Shown here piece after piece: positions 10,566 through 21,417 of a stretch of 64,000 nucleotides of DNA. How positions within the stretch are numbered: position 1 is the stretch's first letter; the number at the start of each line of letters is the position of its first letter. Source of the stretch: Ilex aquifolium (taxonomy: Eukaryota; Streptophyta; Magnoliopsida; Aquifoliales; Aquifoliaceae); the NCBI GenBank assembly GCA_951799425.1, contig OX637392.1:36305593-36369592 (forward strand), in the 5' to 3' direction. Position numbers and translations under genes: made by a program. The notes under the pieces were generated by a model. That model did no database searches. It saw nothing but the letters and a program-made list of their open reading frames with translations, and had not been told where the DNA came from.

Positions 10566-10811
10566 GCAGATGCGTTGGTAAGGTATTACAACAGAAAGGT
10601 TAGGCACAAGAGCTTTGAAGCCGGGGAGTTGGTGCTCAAGAAGCTCCTGTTTGCGAGAAAGGACCCCACTCATGGGAAGCTGGGACCCAACTGGGAAGAA
10701 CCCTATATCATATCAAGGGTAGTCTGACCTGGAAACTACGAGTTGCAAACAGAGGAAGGAAAGATCCTACCTCATTCTTGGAATGCCAAGCACCTTAAGA
10801 AGTTCTTTTAG
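10566..10811 (+). pseudogene. Integrase C-terminal tail fused to RNase H end
   Basis: After ADALV the frame goes directly into RYYNRKVRHKSFEAGELVLK and ends KHLKKFF stop (10809-10811). This is the far C-terminus of gypsy integrase (GKLGPNWEEPYII). The HHCC zinc domain and DDE core are deleted. One internal TGA at 10725-10727 again replaces a likely CGA. Confidence 0.78.
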
Positions 10812-10918
10812 TAAGTTTTCCTTGTAATAGAGCTATTTTCGATGAGAATAAACGAGTCTTTCATTCATCCTCATGTGACTTCCAAAATAAGTAAATATAT
10901 AATAAGTGTATATGAAAC

Positions 10919-11190
10919 AAGCTCTACAGCTCATATACAAACGATAAGCTTCTAAGCTTATAAAATTCAAGATGAGCTCTTCAGCTCATATACAAACGAT
11001 AAGCTTCTAAGCTTATAAAATTCAAGATGAGCTATTCAGCTCATATACAAATGATAAGCTTCTAAGCTTATAAAATTCAAGATGAGCTCTTCAGCTCATA
11101 TACAAACGATAAGCTTCTAAGCTTATAAAATTCAAGATGAGCTCTTCAGCTCATAAACAAACGATAAGCCTCTAAGCTTATATAATTCAA
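10919..11190. repeat. 55-bp minisatellite, about five copies
   Basis: The unit gagctcttcagctcatatac continues aaacgataagcttctaagct and tataaaattcaagat, 55 bp in all. It is repeated almost five times and is highly homogeneous. It contains two overlapping AAGCTT palindromes. It lies between the end of pol and the captured RPS18 fragment, and degenerate repeat-like sequence resumes at 11500-11560. Confidence 0.9.
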
Positions 11191-11499
11191 GCTGACTTCT
11201 TCTTGGAGACACCAACAGTCTTTCCCCCATGACCAGTAGTCTTCGTGTGCTGCCCACGCACTTGAAGACCCCAATACTAACGAAGATCACGGTAGTTCCT
11301 GATCTTCTTCAAATGTTCAGGATCAACTCTCAGCTTCATGTCTAGTGCATTGGATGTCACCTGAGAATACTTCCCATCCTTATAGTCCTTCTTCCTGTTG
11401 GGGAACCAATCGGGGATTGAGGTCAGTGCGAACATGATCTTCTGCTTTCCAACTACGTTCGTGTTCTGAACACGAAGAATGTGCTGAAACAGCTCAGCG
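11187..11499 (-). pseudogene. RPS18: Captured fragment of 40S ribosomal protein S18 gene
   Basis: The minus-strand translation runs [72 protein letters not shown], stop, YWGLQVRGQHTKTTGHGGK, TVGVSKKKSA, stop. This is the cytosolic S18 (uS13) ribosomal protein. It lacks the first few residues and an internal block of roughly 43 residues between FALTSI and PDWF. It also has an in-frame TAG at the position of a conserved His. No intron is visible, so capture from a spliced transcript is possible. The fragment sits inside the Tat element, in the same orientation as the two antisense genes upstream, and carries several substitutions; it cannot make a functional ribosomal protein. Confidence 0.88.
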
Positions 11500-11695
11500 C
11501 CCAAGCTTATAGAATTCAGAATGAACTCCTTAGCTCATAAGAGACGAGCCCCTCGGCTCATACATGAACATACACATTCCAAAAGAAAGATCTGATATTC
11601 AAAGAATCCAAGAATGCAAGCGTTCAAGAAAATGCAAAGAAAAACAGAGTTTGACATTAATCAGAAAAGAAAGGGAATACAAGGGGGTAGAGCTC

Positions 11696-12782
11696 CTAGT
11701 CCTTCTTAAGCTGTGACTTCAGCTCAGCAACTTCCTCCTTCAGGTGAGCATTCTCCTCCTTCAGCTCATCCCTTTCTTGTTCAGCCTTGTAGAGTGAGTC
11801 AAGAAGCTTCTGACCTGCTGGGGTAAGAAAAATAGTGGAAAGAGAGTCGGGTGAGAAAGAGCCGTCCCTCTTGCGCCTCTTCGAGCTCGCACCAGTATCC
11901 CCCTCCTCATTAGAGTCTCATTCCTCGTCAGATTCAGAGAAAGAGGTCTAGGAAAAGTAAGGAACGGAGGAAAATTCATATTTAGTTGCCACTGCCCCAA
12001 GAAAATAAAGGTTTTCATTTGTCATCAACTCAAAATAAGTCCTAGGCTCCACTAGCCGCAACTCGTCAATAATCATCATCTCTGGCACATCCAGATCAGG
12101 TGGACCTGCGCAACAAGAATATAATAAGAATATGTCTTCAAAGTAATACTCGAGAGAGCTCGGCTCGAGCTTACCAATGCGAGAGAAGCTCTTCCAGGAC
12201 CGTGGAATCCTAGCATCACGACAGCGCACCTCAGGGGACTGCCAAGACTCCCCAGAAGCAAAAAAGAAACGTTTAGACCACCTTTCAGGATTGGAAGGAA
12301 GGCCTAGAACCAAAGGAGGTGAATTAAAGTTCCTCCAACGAAAGAAGCTGAAGCAAGGGGCATCATCTTCCTCGATCTCGAAGAAGTAAAGAAACTCGGC
12401 AGCAGAAGGAAATCTGCCATTGCCATATAAGCGATAGAAGAGGAAAAAGCTCACCATGGCGGCCCATCCTTGTGGGGAAAGGCAAGAAGGACATAGACCA
12501 TAATAGGCAAGAACTCGCCCAATAGCGGGATGAATGGGAAGGCGAAGTCCCATGTCCATAGCACCCTCAAAAAGGCAGACTTCCCCTCGAGAAAGATAGT
12601 TGCAGGGCTCGTCAGGGGTAGGAACTCGCAGAGAAAAATCAAGATCAGGAAAAAAACCGTTTCTTGATGGCTACCAAATCAGAAGGCTCTAGGGTCGAAG
12701 GAGACAAATAGCGACAATGCCACTTCCATTCGATTCCGAAGGAAGTGCGTTCCTTGAACAGAGAAGAAACGGAAGTAGCCAT
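11696..12782 (-). pseudogene. Antisense gene A: Transposase_28-like protein of gypsy element, one intron
   Basis: Read from an ATG at 12782-12780 (MATSVSSLFKERTSFG), the protein has the conserved core of the putative gypsy-type ORF family: GLRLPIHPAIGRVL, the block CPSCLSPQGWAAMVSFFLFY, RWSKRFFFASGESW and RIPRSWKSFSRI. A phase-1 intron with GT at 12174 and CAG at 12106 (69 bp, no stops) is likely. Exon 2 ends in an acidic region and a coiled coil (ERDELKEENAHLKEEVAELK) with stop at 11698-11696. Disabling changes are an extra T in a T7 run near 12651-12657 (frameshift), a TAG near 11948 and a TGA about 30 bases further on. Its function in retroelements is unknown. It is a paralogue of gene B. 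Confidence 0.75.
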
Positions 12783-13421
12783 TTAAGATTATGGTGAAGA
12801 CAAAGAGTGGTCACGAAGGATCAAGAAGAAACTCAGAAATATTTTTGGCAAAAGAGAAAGAAACACAGCAGCTGCTAGGAGACTTAAAGAAGATGGCAAG
12901 TTTTTAAGAAACCAAGAGCCACGTGAAAGGTAGAGTCGGCGGTCTTCTTGGTTTCCTAATTAATAAAGTTGGTTGCGGTTATGAAAAGCAGTTGGGAAAA
13001 GGCGGGAAAAGGAGTCAGCACAAGATTACCCCTCCTAATGCACTCAAAACAATTGAAAACAAGTCTGTTCCTACTTAGATAGAATATTCCTCATACTTCT
13101 TTGAATTAAGCTCAGCTCGGTTGGCAGTCTGGCATCTCCATAGCCAGTCTTCGAAGAACCTCAGTTGCAAGAACCATGCTCACATCAGGCTAGTAAGTTC
13201 CTGATAAGTTCCTTAGAACATGACAGCTATTAAAAGTCCTTAATTTTGCTTTAAGAAGGACTGAAGTACTTCTCAAAGCAATGGGGGCAAGGGGAACATA
13301 ACACAACACAATTATGTTTCAAAGACAGAAGTCACATCGCAATTCAAATTCAAAGCAAACTTTGTATTTCAGTAAACAAGTTCAAAGTATAGGAAAGAGT
13401 GCTATGAACATAAGAAAAGCC
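12783..13421. other. Spacer between antisense genes A and B
   Basis: No reading frame or repeat is recognised. On the minus strand it would form the 3' flank of gene B and the promoter region of gene A. Confidence 0.5.
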
Positions 13422-16101
13422 CTAAGTGTCTTGGGAAGACGCAATTGAAGGGTCCTGCAGCTCGGCAAAGGAGCCTTCGACAGCAAGTAGAAGGGAAGAG
13501 CTTCCAGAGGTACCAACCACACGGCTCTCTACTCCCATTAATTCTGAATCTTGAGCAAGGGCCTTAGTCACGAGGTCAGCTGAGAACGGTGTAATGGTTA
13601 AAGCAGTAGGAGTTGTAGCTGAAAGCTCGGGAATTGCAACAGAGCTGGTTCCAGTAGGAAGAGCTCCAGGAGTATCAGCAGGAGGGATGGACATCTCAAT
13701 ACCCTCTAGGGTAGCATCTGGAGGAGCCAAGTCGTCCCCCTCACCATCTGTATCAATCTCCTCCAGCTCTTTTTCAGTAGGAATGAAAAAGTTAAAATCG
13801 AGGTCTGGATAAGTCTTTGTAGCTCTGCGTTTGAAGGTAAGCCATCCAGAGGCCCACTGGGTGGTGACATCATCCCTTAACTCAGCAATCACACCATCCC
13901 TCTTCTGGACAAGGGCCTTCGGCTCCTCAAGCTCAGTACAGAGTGCTGCATTTGCCTCAGTCACAGTGAGATAATCCTCCTTCACACTCTGCAAAGAGCT
14001 CTGGGCTTCAAAAGCTTCTTGACTGGCTTTAGCCCAAGCCTCGGACTTAAGCTTCAGCTCTTCCCTGGCTTTCCTCAGCTCATCCCTGGCTCTCTTTTCT
14101 CTTTCGTCAGCAGCATCTTTGGCCTTTTGTAAACCCTGAAGGGAAGAAGCCTGTCTCTCCAACTCCTCCTTGACGCTTGTCACCTGAGCTCAGAGATCGT
14201 CATTGTCAAAAGTGAGCTCAGCTACCTTAAACTCATATGCTTTTAAAGCTTTGACAGAGCTCTCAGAGGATTGGATCCTGTTCACCATGCCTTTTACGTG
14301 GAGAGCCAACTAAGGACAAAAAAATAAATAAATAATAAATAAACTCAAAGATGCAACGTAAAACGAAAACAGATGTATAAGGATGCTGGAGCTTACGACA
14401 GCTGTTCCCTGAAAAGCTGAGCTGATGGTCTCCTCAAGGGGCATGGAAGAAGCCTTTTGGACGTCAAAGTCAGTGAGAACAGAAGAGATGGCCCCTGCGG
14501 CGAGACCACTGTTCTCAAAAAAGGAGTCCTCATTCTCCTCCACCTTGGGATGCTGTGCTTCGCCACCCTCAGCTTTCTTCGGAAAAGATTCAATAATCTT
14601 CCCTGAAGGGCTATAGGTGAAACTATCAGGTTGAAGGTCAGGAATCATCTTCAAAGTTTCCCTAACCTCAGTTGAGGAAGGAGAAGCCTCGCTTGGCTCA
14701 CTAGCTTGGCGTAAAGTGGGCTGGGCCCCTGATGGCAGGATGACCTCTCTAACTGGTAGGATGCTCAATGACTGGACTTGCGTAGATGAGGTTGAGGTTG
14801 GAGAGGAAAAGGGCACCCCCTATTTTTGAACTTTAGCCCGGGTAACAGGGCTACTTCCAGAGCCGACCGCAGCTTTCCGTTTGCCACTTTTCCCACTTCT
14901 CGATAAGTGGTCAATCTTAGCCTGGATTTCCTCTGGGGTGGGCTTCATTGCCGAAGAGCCTGGAAGATCTGAGCTAGAGTTATGTATATATGAGGAAAAA
15001 GGAAGAGAGGCAGCGTAGCTTATCAGGAAAAGGAATTACCTGTAGCTTCTTCAGGTCTGACAACGGAAATAGGAGATGGGGCTTCTACCTCTACCCCAGG
15101 GGGACTAAACCCTCTCTCAACCAGAACAAAGGGCCGGATAAGCTCAGAATACATTCGCGGGTCGCACTTGACTAGCTTCAGCTTTACCTCCTCGTCCTCG
15201 GCACTGAGCTCAGGTCGAGTACCTAGACACAACGCAAATAGAGTGGAATCAGAGACTTATGACTCCCAAAGCAAAATTCAGTCAGCCCAAGCAAGGACTC
15301 ACATAAATTCTCTGGAACAGTCCAGGCCCTAGGGATACCAAGAGTATCCGATCTGTCAGCAGGATTGTACTCCCAATTAGTACCTCCAACGAAGAAGAAA
15401 CGTTTTTTCCAATGCTTATGGGAGGATGGAATGTGAGAGATGATCTGTCTAGCGTTGGTTTTCTTGGAAATATATAGGAAGCCCTCAAAAGAGGTCTGCT
15501 TGATGTTAAAAAAGTCCAAAAGCAGGGAAATGCTGGGAACTCCAAGCTTGTGGTCCTTGAAAAAAACCAGGAGACCCACCAGAACCCCCCAAAAGTTAGG
15601 GGAAAGCTGAGAGGGGCAAACATTGAAATATTAAAGGACATTCTTGATGAATGGGTGCAGAGGGAAGCGAAGGCCATTCTCAAATACGCCCTCAAAGAAG
15701 CAGATCCTCTTATGAACTTTGGCAACGTAAAGGGTGGAGCTGTCTGGGCACCAAGGTTGAACACCAGCAAGAAACCCATAGCGGGCAGTGAAAATCTTCA
15801 TGAAGGAAGGGTGGACCTTGCTAGGGCCCACAATCTCGGCGTGGTCTAAGGCAGCTCCTAGGTATAATGTACTACCAGAAACCCCAACCCCACTAACTTT
15901 GCCCTTGCCTTTGTCAAGTTTGGGGGGCATAAGGGAAGGCGATGAGGGAAGCTCCTTGGTATTGACTCCAGACTCAGCAACATCAACTCCGGGGAAGTTA
16001 TCAATTTCATCACCCACTTCCCCTAAGTCAGTCTCCTCCTCGGCAGACCTACTTTCTAGGGGAACAGCAGAGGAGCGAGTAGCTCTGGAAGGGGCATGCA
16101 T
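13422..16101 (-). pseudogene. Antisense gene B: longer Transposase_28-like protein, four exons
   Basis: It starts at ATG 16101-16099 (MHAPSRATRSSAVPLESR). Exon 1 (16101-15303) carries the family core ENGLRFPLHPFIKNVL, CPSQLSPNFWGVLVG, HWKKRFFFVGGTNWE and GIPRAW. Introns with consensus borders are inferred at 15302-15223 (GTGAGT to TCTAG), 15039-14960 (GTAATT to CCAG) and 14396-14310 (GTAAGC to TTAG). The exons keep one frame across all three. The C-terminal half is a long charged coiled coil (about 14190-13880) followed by an acidic, Ser/Thr/Ala-rich tail ending at 13422. Nonsense codons interrupt it at about 15631-15633, 14820-14822 and 14190. The first intron is phase 1 at the same protein position as in gene A. 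Confidence 0.72.
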
Positions 16102-16736
16102 ATTTGGACAGGAGAAAGGAAGACTAAAGGAACGATAGAGGGGAGGAACGCTAACCAAGCTTTCTCTAATAACCCTAGGGTCAGCACAGTAGCTTCCAAC
16201 AGCGAGTATATGCACAATAGAGCTCCAATCCACAAAATGGGGAAGTGGGGATAGACAACAATCACGATTCCAGCAATAAAAGAACCGAAAAGACCAAAAA
16301 TGCAATAACCACCTCGAACTCGAGGGATCCAGAACGAGGAAAGATGCGAAAAGAGGGTAGAAAGGGCGTACCTAGTTGGGAGAGAGCAACAACAAAGTCG
16401 GGGCCAAATCAAAAGGGAGAAGCACTGTAAGTCCTCGAATCGAACACAGGAAAACCGATTTTGAGCAAGAATCAGAAAACTTTGAGACAGAAAGCCAAGA
16501 ATTCGCAAAGGCAAGAAGTTTGAAGAAAGAGAAGAAGTTGAACAGTGGAAGAAGCGGTTCAAGTAGCCGTTTGGGTATTTAAAGCTTAAGGGACGTGGGC
16601 AGTAACGTGCGCGGGAATCGAGGGAAGCCATGATCATTACAAACCATCAAAAGACTTCAATCACGTGCAAGTCAGGGTCAGCCATGTGCAGATCTACCTC
16701 GGTTTAGGAACAGCTCAGCCCTTACCCAAGCTCGCT
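16102..16736 (-). other. Presumed leader and promoter of antisense gene B
   Basis: Long open stretches exist on both strands but none shows recognisable motifs. By position this is the 5' region of gene B and, on the plus strand, the last segment before the polypurine tract. No function is assigned. Confidence 0.4.
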
Positions 16737-16759
16737 TGAGGCAGGGGCTGGGGGGTAAC
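16737..16759 (+). other. Polypurine tract
   Basis: gaggcaggggctggggggta followed by ac lies directly upstream of the 3' LTR, as expected for plus-strand DNA priming. Confidence 0.8.
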
Positions 16760-17480
16760 TGATGATACCTAAAATAAACCCTAAGCACGAGCTCAGCAGA
16801 TGAACCCAGCTCGGAGGTCAGGTAAGATAAGCAGAGCTCATCCAAGCTATAATCAGAGCTCGTCCAGTCCATGTTAGAGCTCACCCAAGCAAGATAACAG
16901 GAGGAGAGGTGAGGAGACAGCATGATGATAGCAGACACCTCCGAAGCGATGGACCAGCTGGAGCCAGGGCATGAAACCTTTAACCAACCAAGACCCTCTC
17001 CAAAGATAAAGGAGAATCCCATGGTAGAAGGCGAAGATATCGGGATACAGTCCGTTAAGCCAGCCATATGGAGTTTGGGTAACTCCGGGATTGGGGAGAG
17101 AAAGGAGGAAAGATCCCTTCATTATAGGAAGTAAAATCAGATTAGAGGTAAGCAAGAGGCTATAAAAGGGGGGTAGGCCTCCATGGAGAGGGGAGATATA
17201 GGCAATAGAGCCACGAAGAACCCTAATTCTCTCCTTATTACGTTGTAACACGCTTAGTACTATCAATAAGAAAATTGGAGCAAAAGTCTCCATTGCCGAG
17301 TGGATTTGCCGAGCTCTCAGGCCGGTGAACCACTATAGTTCTGTTGTGTTATCTCCCTTTCCTCAATTCCTATAAGCATTTCACCAGTATTGTTTGGCAC
17401 GAGCCTTGTAGCTCAGACACCACACTTAAATTCCACGCATATCTGACCCTTAATTCATATTAGGTAGATTTACACCATCA
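16760..17480 (+). repeat. 3' LTR of the Tat element
   Basis: It is 721 bp, the same length as the 5' LTR, with scattered substitutions (for example gattagctgagct in the left copy and gatttgccgagct here). It is followed by the TSD atcgt. Confidence 0.9.
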
Positions 17481-17485
17481 ATCGT

Positions 17486-17655
17486 ATTGAAAATATCTTA
17501 GTTAATGAGATGAAAGTTAAAAAGATAATGACATTTGAAATTTAGGAATGCATCCAAAAAACTCGGAATCTATATCTATTTTATTCTTTTTTTTTTTTTT
17601 TTTGGACTGGTCCTCAAAATTATTCTCATTCGGCCATAATTTCACATATTCTAAT
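17486..17655. other. Short AT-rich spacer with poly(T)
   Basis: It contains a T run of about 18 near 17587-17603. It ends in ctaat, the target copy for the solo LTR. Confidence 0.5.
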
Positions 17656-20228
17656 TGTAACACCCCAAAACACACCCTGGACGGCATTACATTCTAAAAC
17701 CATTCACAACATGAGAGCGACTAAATAAATTCCATAAATAAAGAAATTTCATTCCTCATATATCATGTCCATAGCATTATCCCAAAAGAATAGGCCCATT
17801 TTGGCCTTTACATTCCAAAAATCAAATAATGTAGCGCAGCGGAAATAACAAAAGAAAACTAGACTTTACAAGGTTCAAAATGAATATCCTAGTCTAGTAC
17901 AAAAAGGAAAGGAAGTTGCTCTATGCATCCACCTCGGGATCCACACTTCTGTCAAGTGGAGTCTCCCAAGTAGCGGGCTCCTCGACCCTTACGTCCACCT
18001 CAAGCAGGTAATCTGAAAAATGTTAGCGGTAGGGGGTGAGCACTAAGCTCTGTAGGAAAATTCTCCCAACTCAAACAAGGTTTAGAAAACATGTAAAACA
18101 AGTCGGTCTCATTTCACAAATATCATATATAACTTTTGAAGTAAAACCATGACATTTAAATAGATCTCAAGTTTAGGGAACAACAGTAATTGAATGGATA
18201 AGTGGAACCACTATACAGTTAACAAACCATATTCAAAGATAATCCAATCCACCATACATTGTTTCCACAAGTTCTCGCGGAATCCCATACTTCCCCAAGA
18301 CTCTTGTAGAAACCGTCTATGGTAAAATGAACAATAACCAATATACAATTTCCAACTTTAGGCCATTTAGGAAGGGCGCCTTCCGATGCATTGTCCCATA
18401 CCAATGCACCGGCCAAGGCGGTCCAATCCATCATCCCATTTATATTAGTTCATCCCCGTTCCATGTATGTTGATTACTTCTCATAAATCTACCCAACGAT
18501 TATACCTAGTCCACCAATTACAATCACAATCACAAACACTTTAGGAAAAGGCGTCTACCATCCCTCTGGCAGTGACGAGTCCCTTCCCAGGAAAAGTATA
18601 CCATCCCTTGTTCGAACTCCAGTGAACGATAGTGGTCGCATTACCACATGACAACCCACTACAAGTGTTAGGAAACCATCACCCCCACTGGGATAGACTA
18701 ACCTCTAACACTCTACGGCATCTCTCGAAGGCAATCCAAGTCCATCACAACAACCATACAAATGAGGAAACCAAAATGTTCTCAAAAACCCCCAATTTTC
18801 TCAAGTAGTTGTACAAAGAGCAATATAAGAAAATGTACAAGAGATCATCATAAATACCATCTTGTTGTTCAATATGAAACACTAAAGTTTTGAAATCAAG
18901 AATCTATGAGTAATCAAACTTTGGAATCATTACCAACGAATATTAAGCTTGGAGTATAAAGAATAAAGGCGCACCAAGCTTGAAAATCATGGACAAAGGA
19001 GAAATTATGATTTAACGGAACAATCATATATGGAAATAAATAACAAACGACTGTCAAGGTGTGAAATCAAGAACAAAAGAACATTCAAGTCTTGGAACCA
19101 AGAATAAAGAATATCAAGTATTGAATATCAAGCTTAGAATTCAAGACAAAGGAACAATCATGTATTGAAATCAATAACAAGGGAGAAGTCAAGAGAAAAA
19201 CACATCTCCCTTGAAGACTAGGGTTTGGTAGGAAACAAGGAGATTCAAGGGTTACCCAACAATCACAATATTTTTCACATGGCATCAATTGCAAGAATAG
19301 CAAGAATTAAGGATTTGATAGCATATATATAACATTTAGAGTGAAGAGATACATATAAATAAACCTAGCCTCAATGTAAAAGAATGGAAGAAAACCCCTA
19401 CCTTATGCTCTTGAAGAAACCTAGGGTTTGAGTCTTGAATCACTTGTGAACCCTTTGTCTTTCCTTTTGATCTTGAGTTTTATCTTTCTCTCTTTCTCTC
19501 TAAGGGTTTCTAGGAGGGTTAGGGAGAGAGGGAGATGAAGAAATGGGGCAAATGAGGCTAAAAAGGGTGTTTTAAAACACCAAATCCCGATTTTTACTGT
19601 TCGGCGGGCGCCAGACGGATGGTACCGGTACTCAGTACCGGTACCCCAAACCTTCTGGAGTCGAAGTACCGGTACACAGTACCGGTACTGTATGGTACCG
19701 GTACCCAGTACCGGTACACTTTGTCTGCTGTAACTTCCAGGGCAGTTTTGACCCATTTAGAGGTTGAATTGGAAAATTTCCATGAGACACACTTTTGTAG
19801 CCCTAGATGTCTACTATCTACTGTAAAAATTTCAGATCAATTGGACTTAAGGATAAAAAGTTATGACCAAAATACTAGAAGGTGTCCCAACTCCTTTTTA
19901 CCCAAATTTTCTCTAAGTGTGTTTTCACTCCGGAATACTTCCTAACTTCCAATACACCTCATATTACCTCTCCCAAGGTTGTTCGACCTTCCGGATTCAA
20001 TGGACACCTTATTTTGACCTAAAAATATTTAGAAATTCATCTAGTCACCCTTTCCAAGTTTAATCGTCTTGGAAACTCCAACTTCCCAATCCATATTTAT
20101 CTCTAGCGTTCTCCTACTATTACAATCTATATAATTTATTCTTACATCCTTACACATATCCACATATTTACGACAATTATTTACTATATCTTTCTATACA
20201 TATATAAAAGAAAATGCGGGGTGTTACA
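17656..20228 (+). mobile_element. Solo LTR, TGTAACACCCC type (Del/Tekay-like)
   Basis: It begins TGTAACACCCC and ends GGGGTGTTACA, the terminal inverted motif of large Del/Tekay-type chromovirus LTRs. It is 2573 bp with no gag or pol. The flanks are ctaat (17651-17655) and ttaat (20229-20233), a five-base TSD with one mismatch. It contains a cluster of ACCGGT palindromes. The sequence has no coding potential; orientation is assigned by the ends only. Confidence 0.8.
19615..19722. repeat. Cluster of GTACCGGTAC palindromes in the solo LTR
   Basis: Six to seven copies of TACCGGTA occur within about 105 bp, for example ggtaccggtactcagtaccg. They are separated by the linker ccaaaccttctggagtcgaa. 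Each unit is a perfect short palindrome with CCGG at its centre. Confidence 0.85.
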
Positions 20229-20233
20229 TTAAT

Positions 20234-21119
20234 TTTGATTTATTATTTCTAAAATCGTAAGTGCTGGAATGACATCAAAATATAACAAAAAAGTTGGGCA
20301 ATGGAGAAAACAAGACAGGCTGATAGCTGTTTTGCTGGTGTCATTGTCCCATGAGAATGAGGTCAGAAAAGTCGGAAGGCATTGGTGAGTTCAACAAAGT
20401 GGGGCGGCTGTTTTGATTGTCCTGTAAAATATTATTTGGACATAATTTAGGGACCTAATTAAATACAACTATTAAATTGGTTGTGGACTCCATCTAACAT
20501 TGAAATTCACAGCTAATCCAATAATTGCATTGAAGACACATCATTAGGTTCCCAAATTAAATTCCCAAATAAGATCCCTATAGCATTTCTTAATTCCATC
20601 CACTTCATGAGTTTATTTCACAATAGAATCTGCATATCCTTATCAGTTCTAGACTCGAAGAATGTTGAACGTTAAGATCAAGAATGGTAGCATGTGTACA
20701 ACTAAATACTATTCGAATGCGTGTGAACTAGTCCGTTGACAATATTATACCGCCATTATCCATGATCTGATAGACTAGATTAATATGAAAAAGATAAGAG
20801 TATGGGGCGGGATTATACCCGCGTTATTGATGATGTGAAAAATCTTATAAATAAGAAGAAAAAAAAAATAGGAGGAAAAAAGTGAAATTCTAAGATTAGA
20901 TTTTAACTTATCGAGAAAGGGAGGTTGGGATCCAATTTCTTCTTGAGAAATATATAGAGTGAACAAATTTTATTCGTTTATCCTCCCAATTATCACCACC
21001 CTATGTAACATGATTATTCCAATCCCTTGAATACTTTCTTGATGTGAACAGATATATAATCAAACTCAAGGTCAATAAGAGTAATGCTACATACATGCAT
21101 AAATGTTATTAGTCAAACA
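20234..21119. other. Intergenic DNA, nothing recognised
   Basis: Moderately AT-rich single-copy-looking sequence. No frame above background and no paired element ends that I trust. Confidence 0.45.
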
Positions 21120-21128
21120 TATCTCGGC

Positions 21129-21402
21129 TTTTTTTTTTTTTTTTTTGCTACAGGATGTATAGATTTGTGTCGACTACTTCCTCGAACTTTGAAATGATCA
21201 CCGTAATTCGAGCTAGTTTAAGGACATGTCCCTTGAAGAACAAGGGTGGCTGACCTAGCTTTGAGACAGCCACAGTAATTCAAGCTAGTTTAAGGACATA
21301 TCCCTTGAGGAACAAAGGTGGTTGACCCTTAGGGATGTGTAAAGTATCGAACATGAGACCTCTTATTTACAAGAGGACAGACTTAATTACTGGACCACCC
21401 TA
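21129..21402 (-). mobile_element. tRNA-derived SINE
   Basis: On the minus strand the unit begins gggtggtccagtaattaag (box A-like, about 21400-21380). It has a box B-like ggtctcatgttcgatac at about 21361-21345 and ends in an A run (T18 on the plus strand, 21129-21146). Direct repeats tatctcggc (21120-21128) and tatcttggc (21409-21417) flank it with one mismatch. The body contains two tandem copies of about 70 bp sharing agctagtttaaggacat. The pol III-type head, A tail and TSD together support a SINE of about 270 bp. Confidence 0.78.
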
Positions 21403-21417
21403 AAAATTTATCTTGGC

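Larger units (their letters stand above)
6109..17480 (+). mobile_element. Tat-lineage Ty3/gypsy retrotransposon, non-autonomous, with antisense genes
   Basis: Two 721-bp LTRs (6109-6829, 16760-17480) and a perfect 5-bp TSD atcgt (6104-6108, 17481-17485) bound the element. The plus strand carries gag (frameshifted), reverse transcriptase, RNase H, a second archaeal-type RNase H and only the tail of integrase. Protease and the integrase core are missing. The 6-kb 3' region carries, on the minus strand, an RPS18 fragment and two paralogous Transposase_28-like (putative gypsy-type ORF) genes. The dual RNase H and antisense ORFs place it in the Tat clade. The many stops and deletions mean it could move only with proteins supplied in trans. 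Confidence 0.9.

Noticed and set aside
10919-11190. CRISPR-like or centromeric array reading of the 55-bp repeats
   Set aside because: The units are directly contiguous with no spacers, and there are only five copies inside an element.
20448-20585. Possible MITE with tagggacctaatt-like ends
   Set aside because: The inverted ends match only about 11 of 13 bases and no target duplication is clear.
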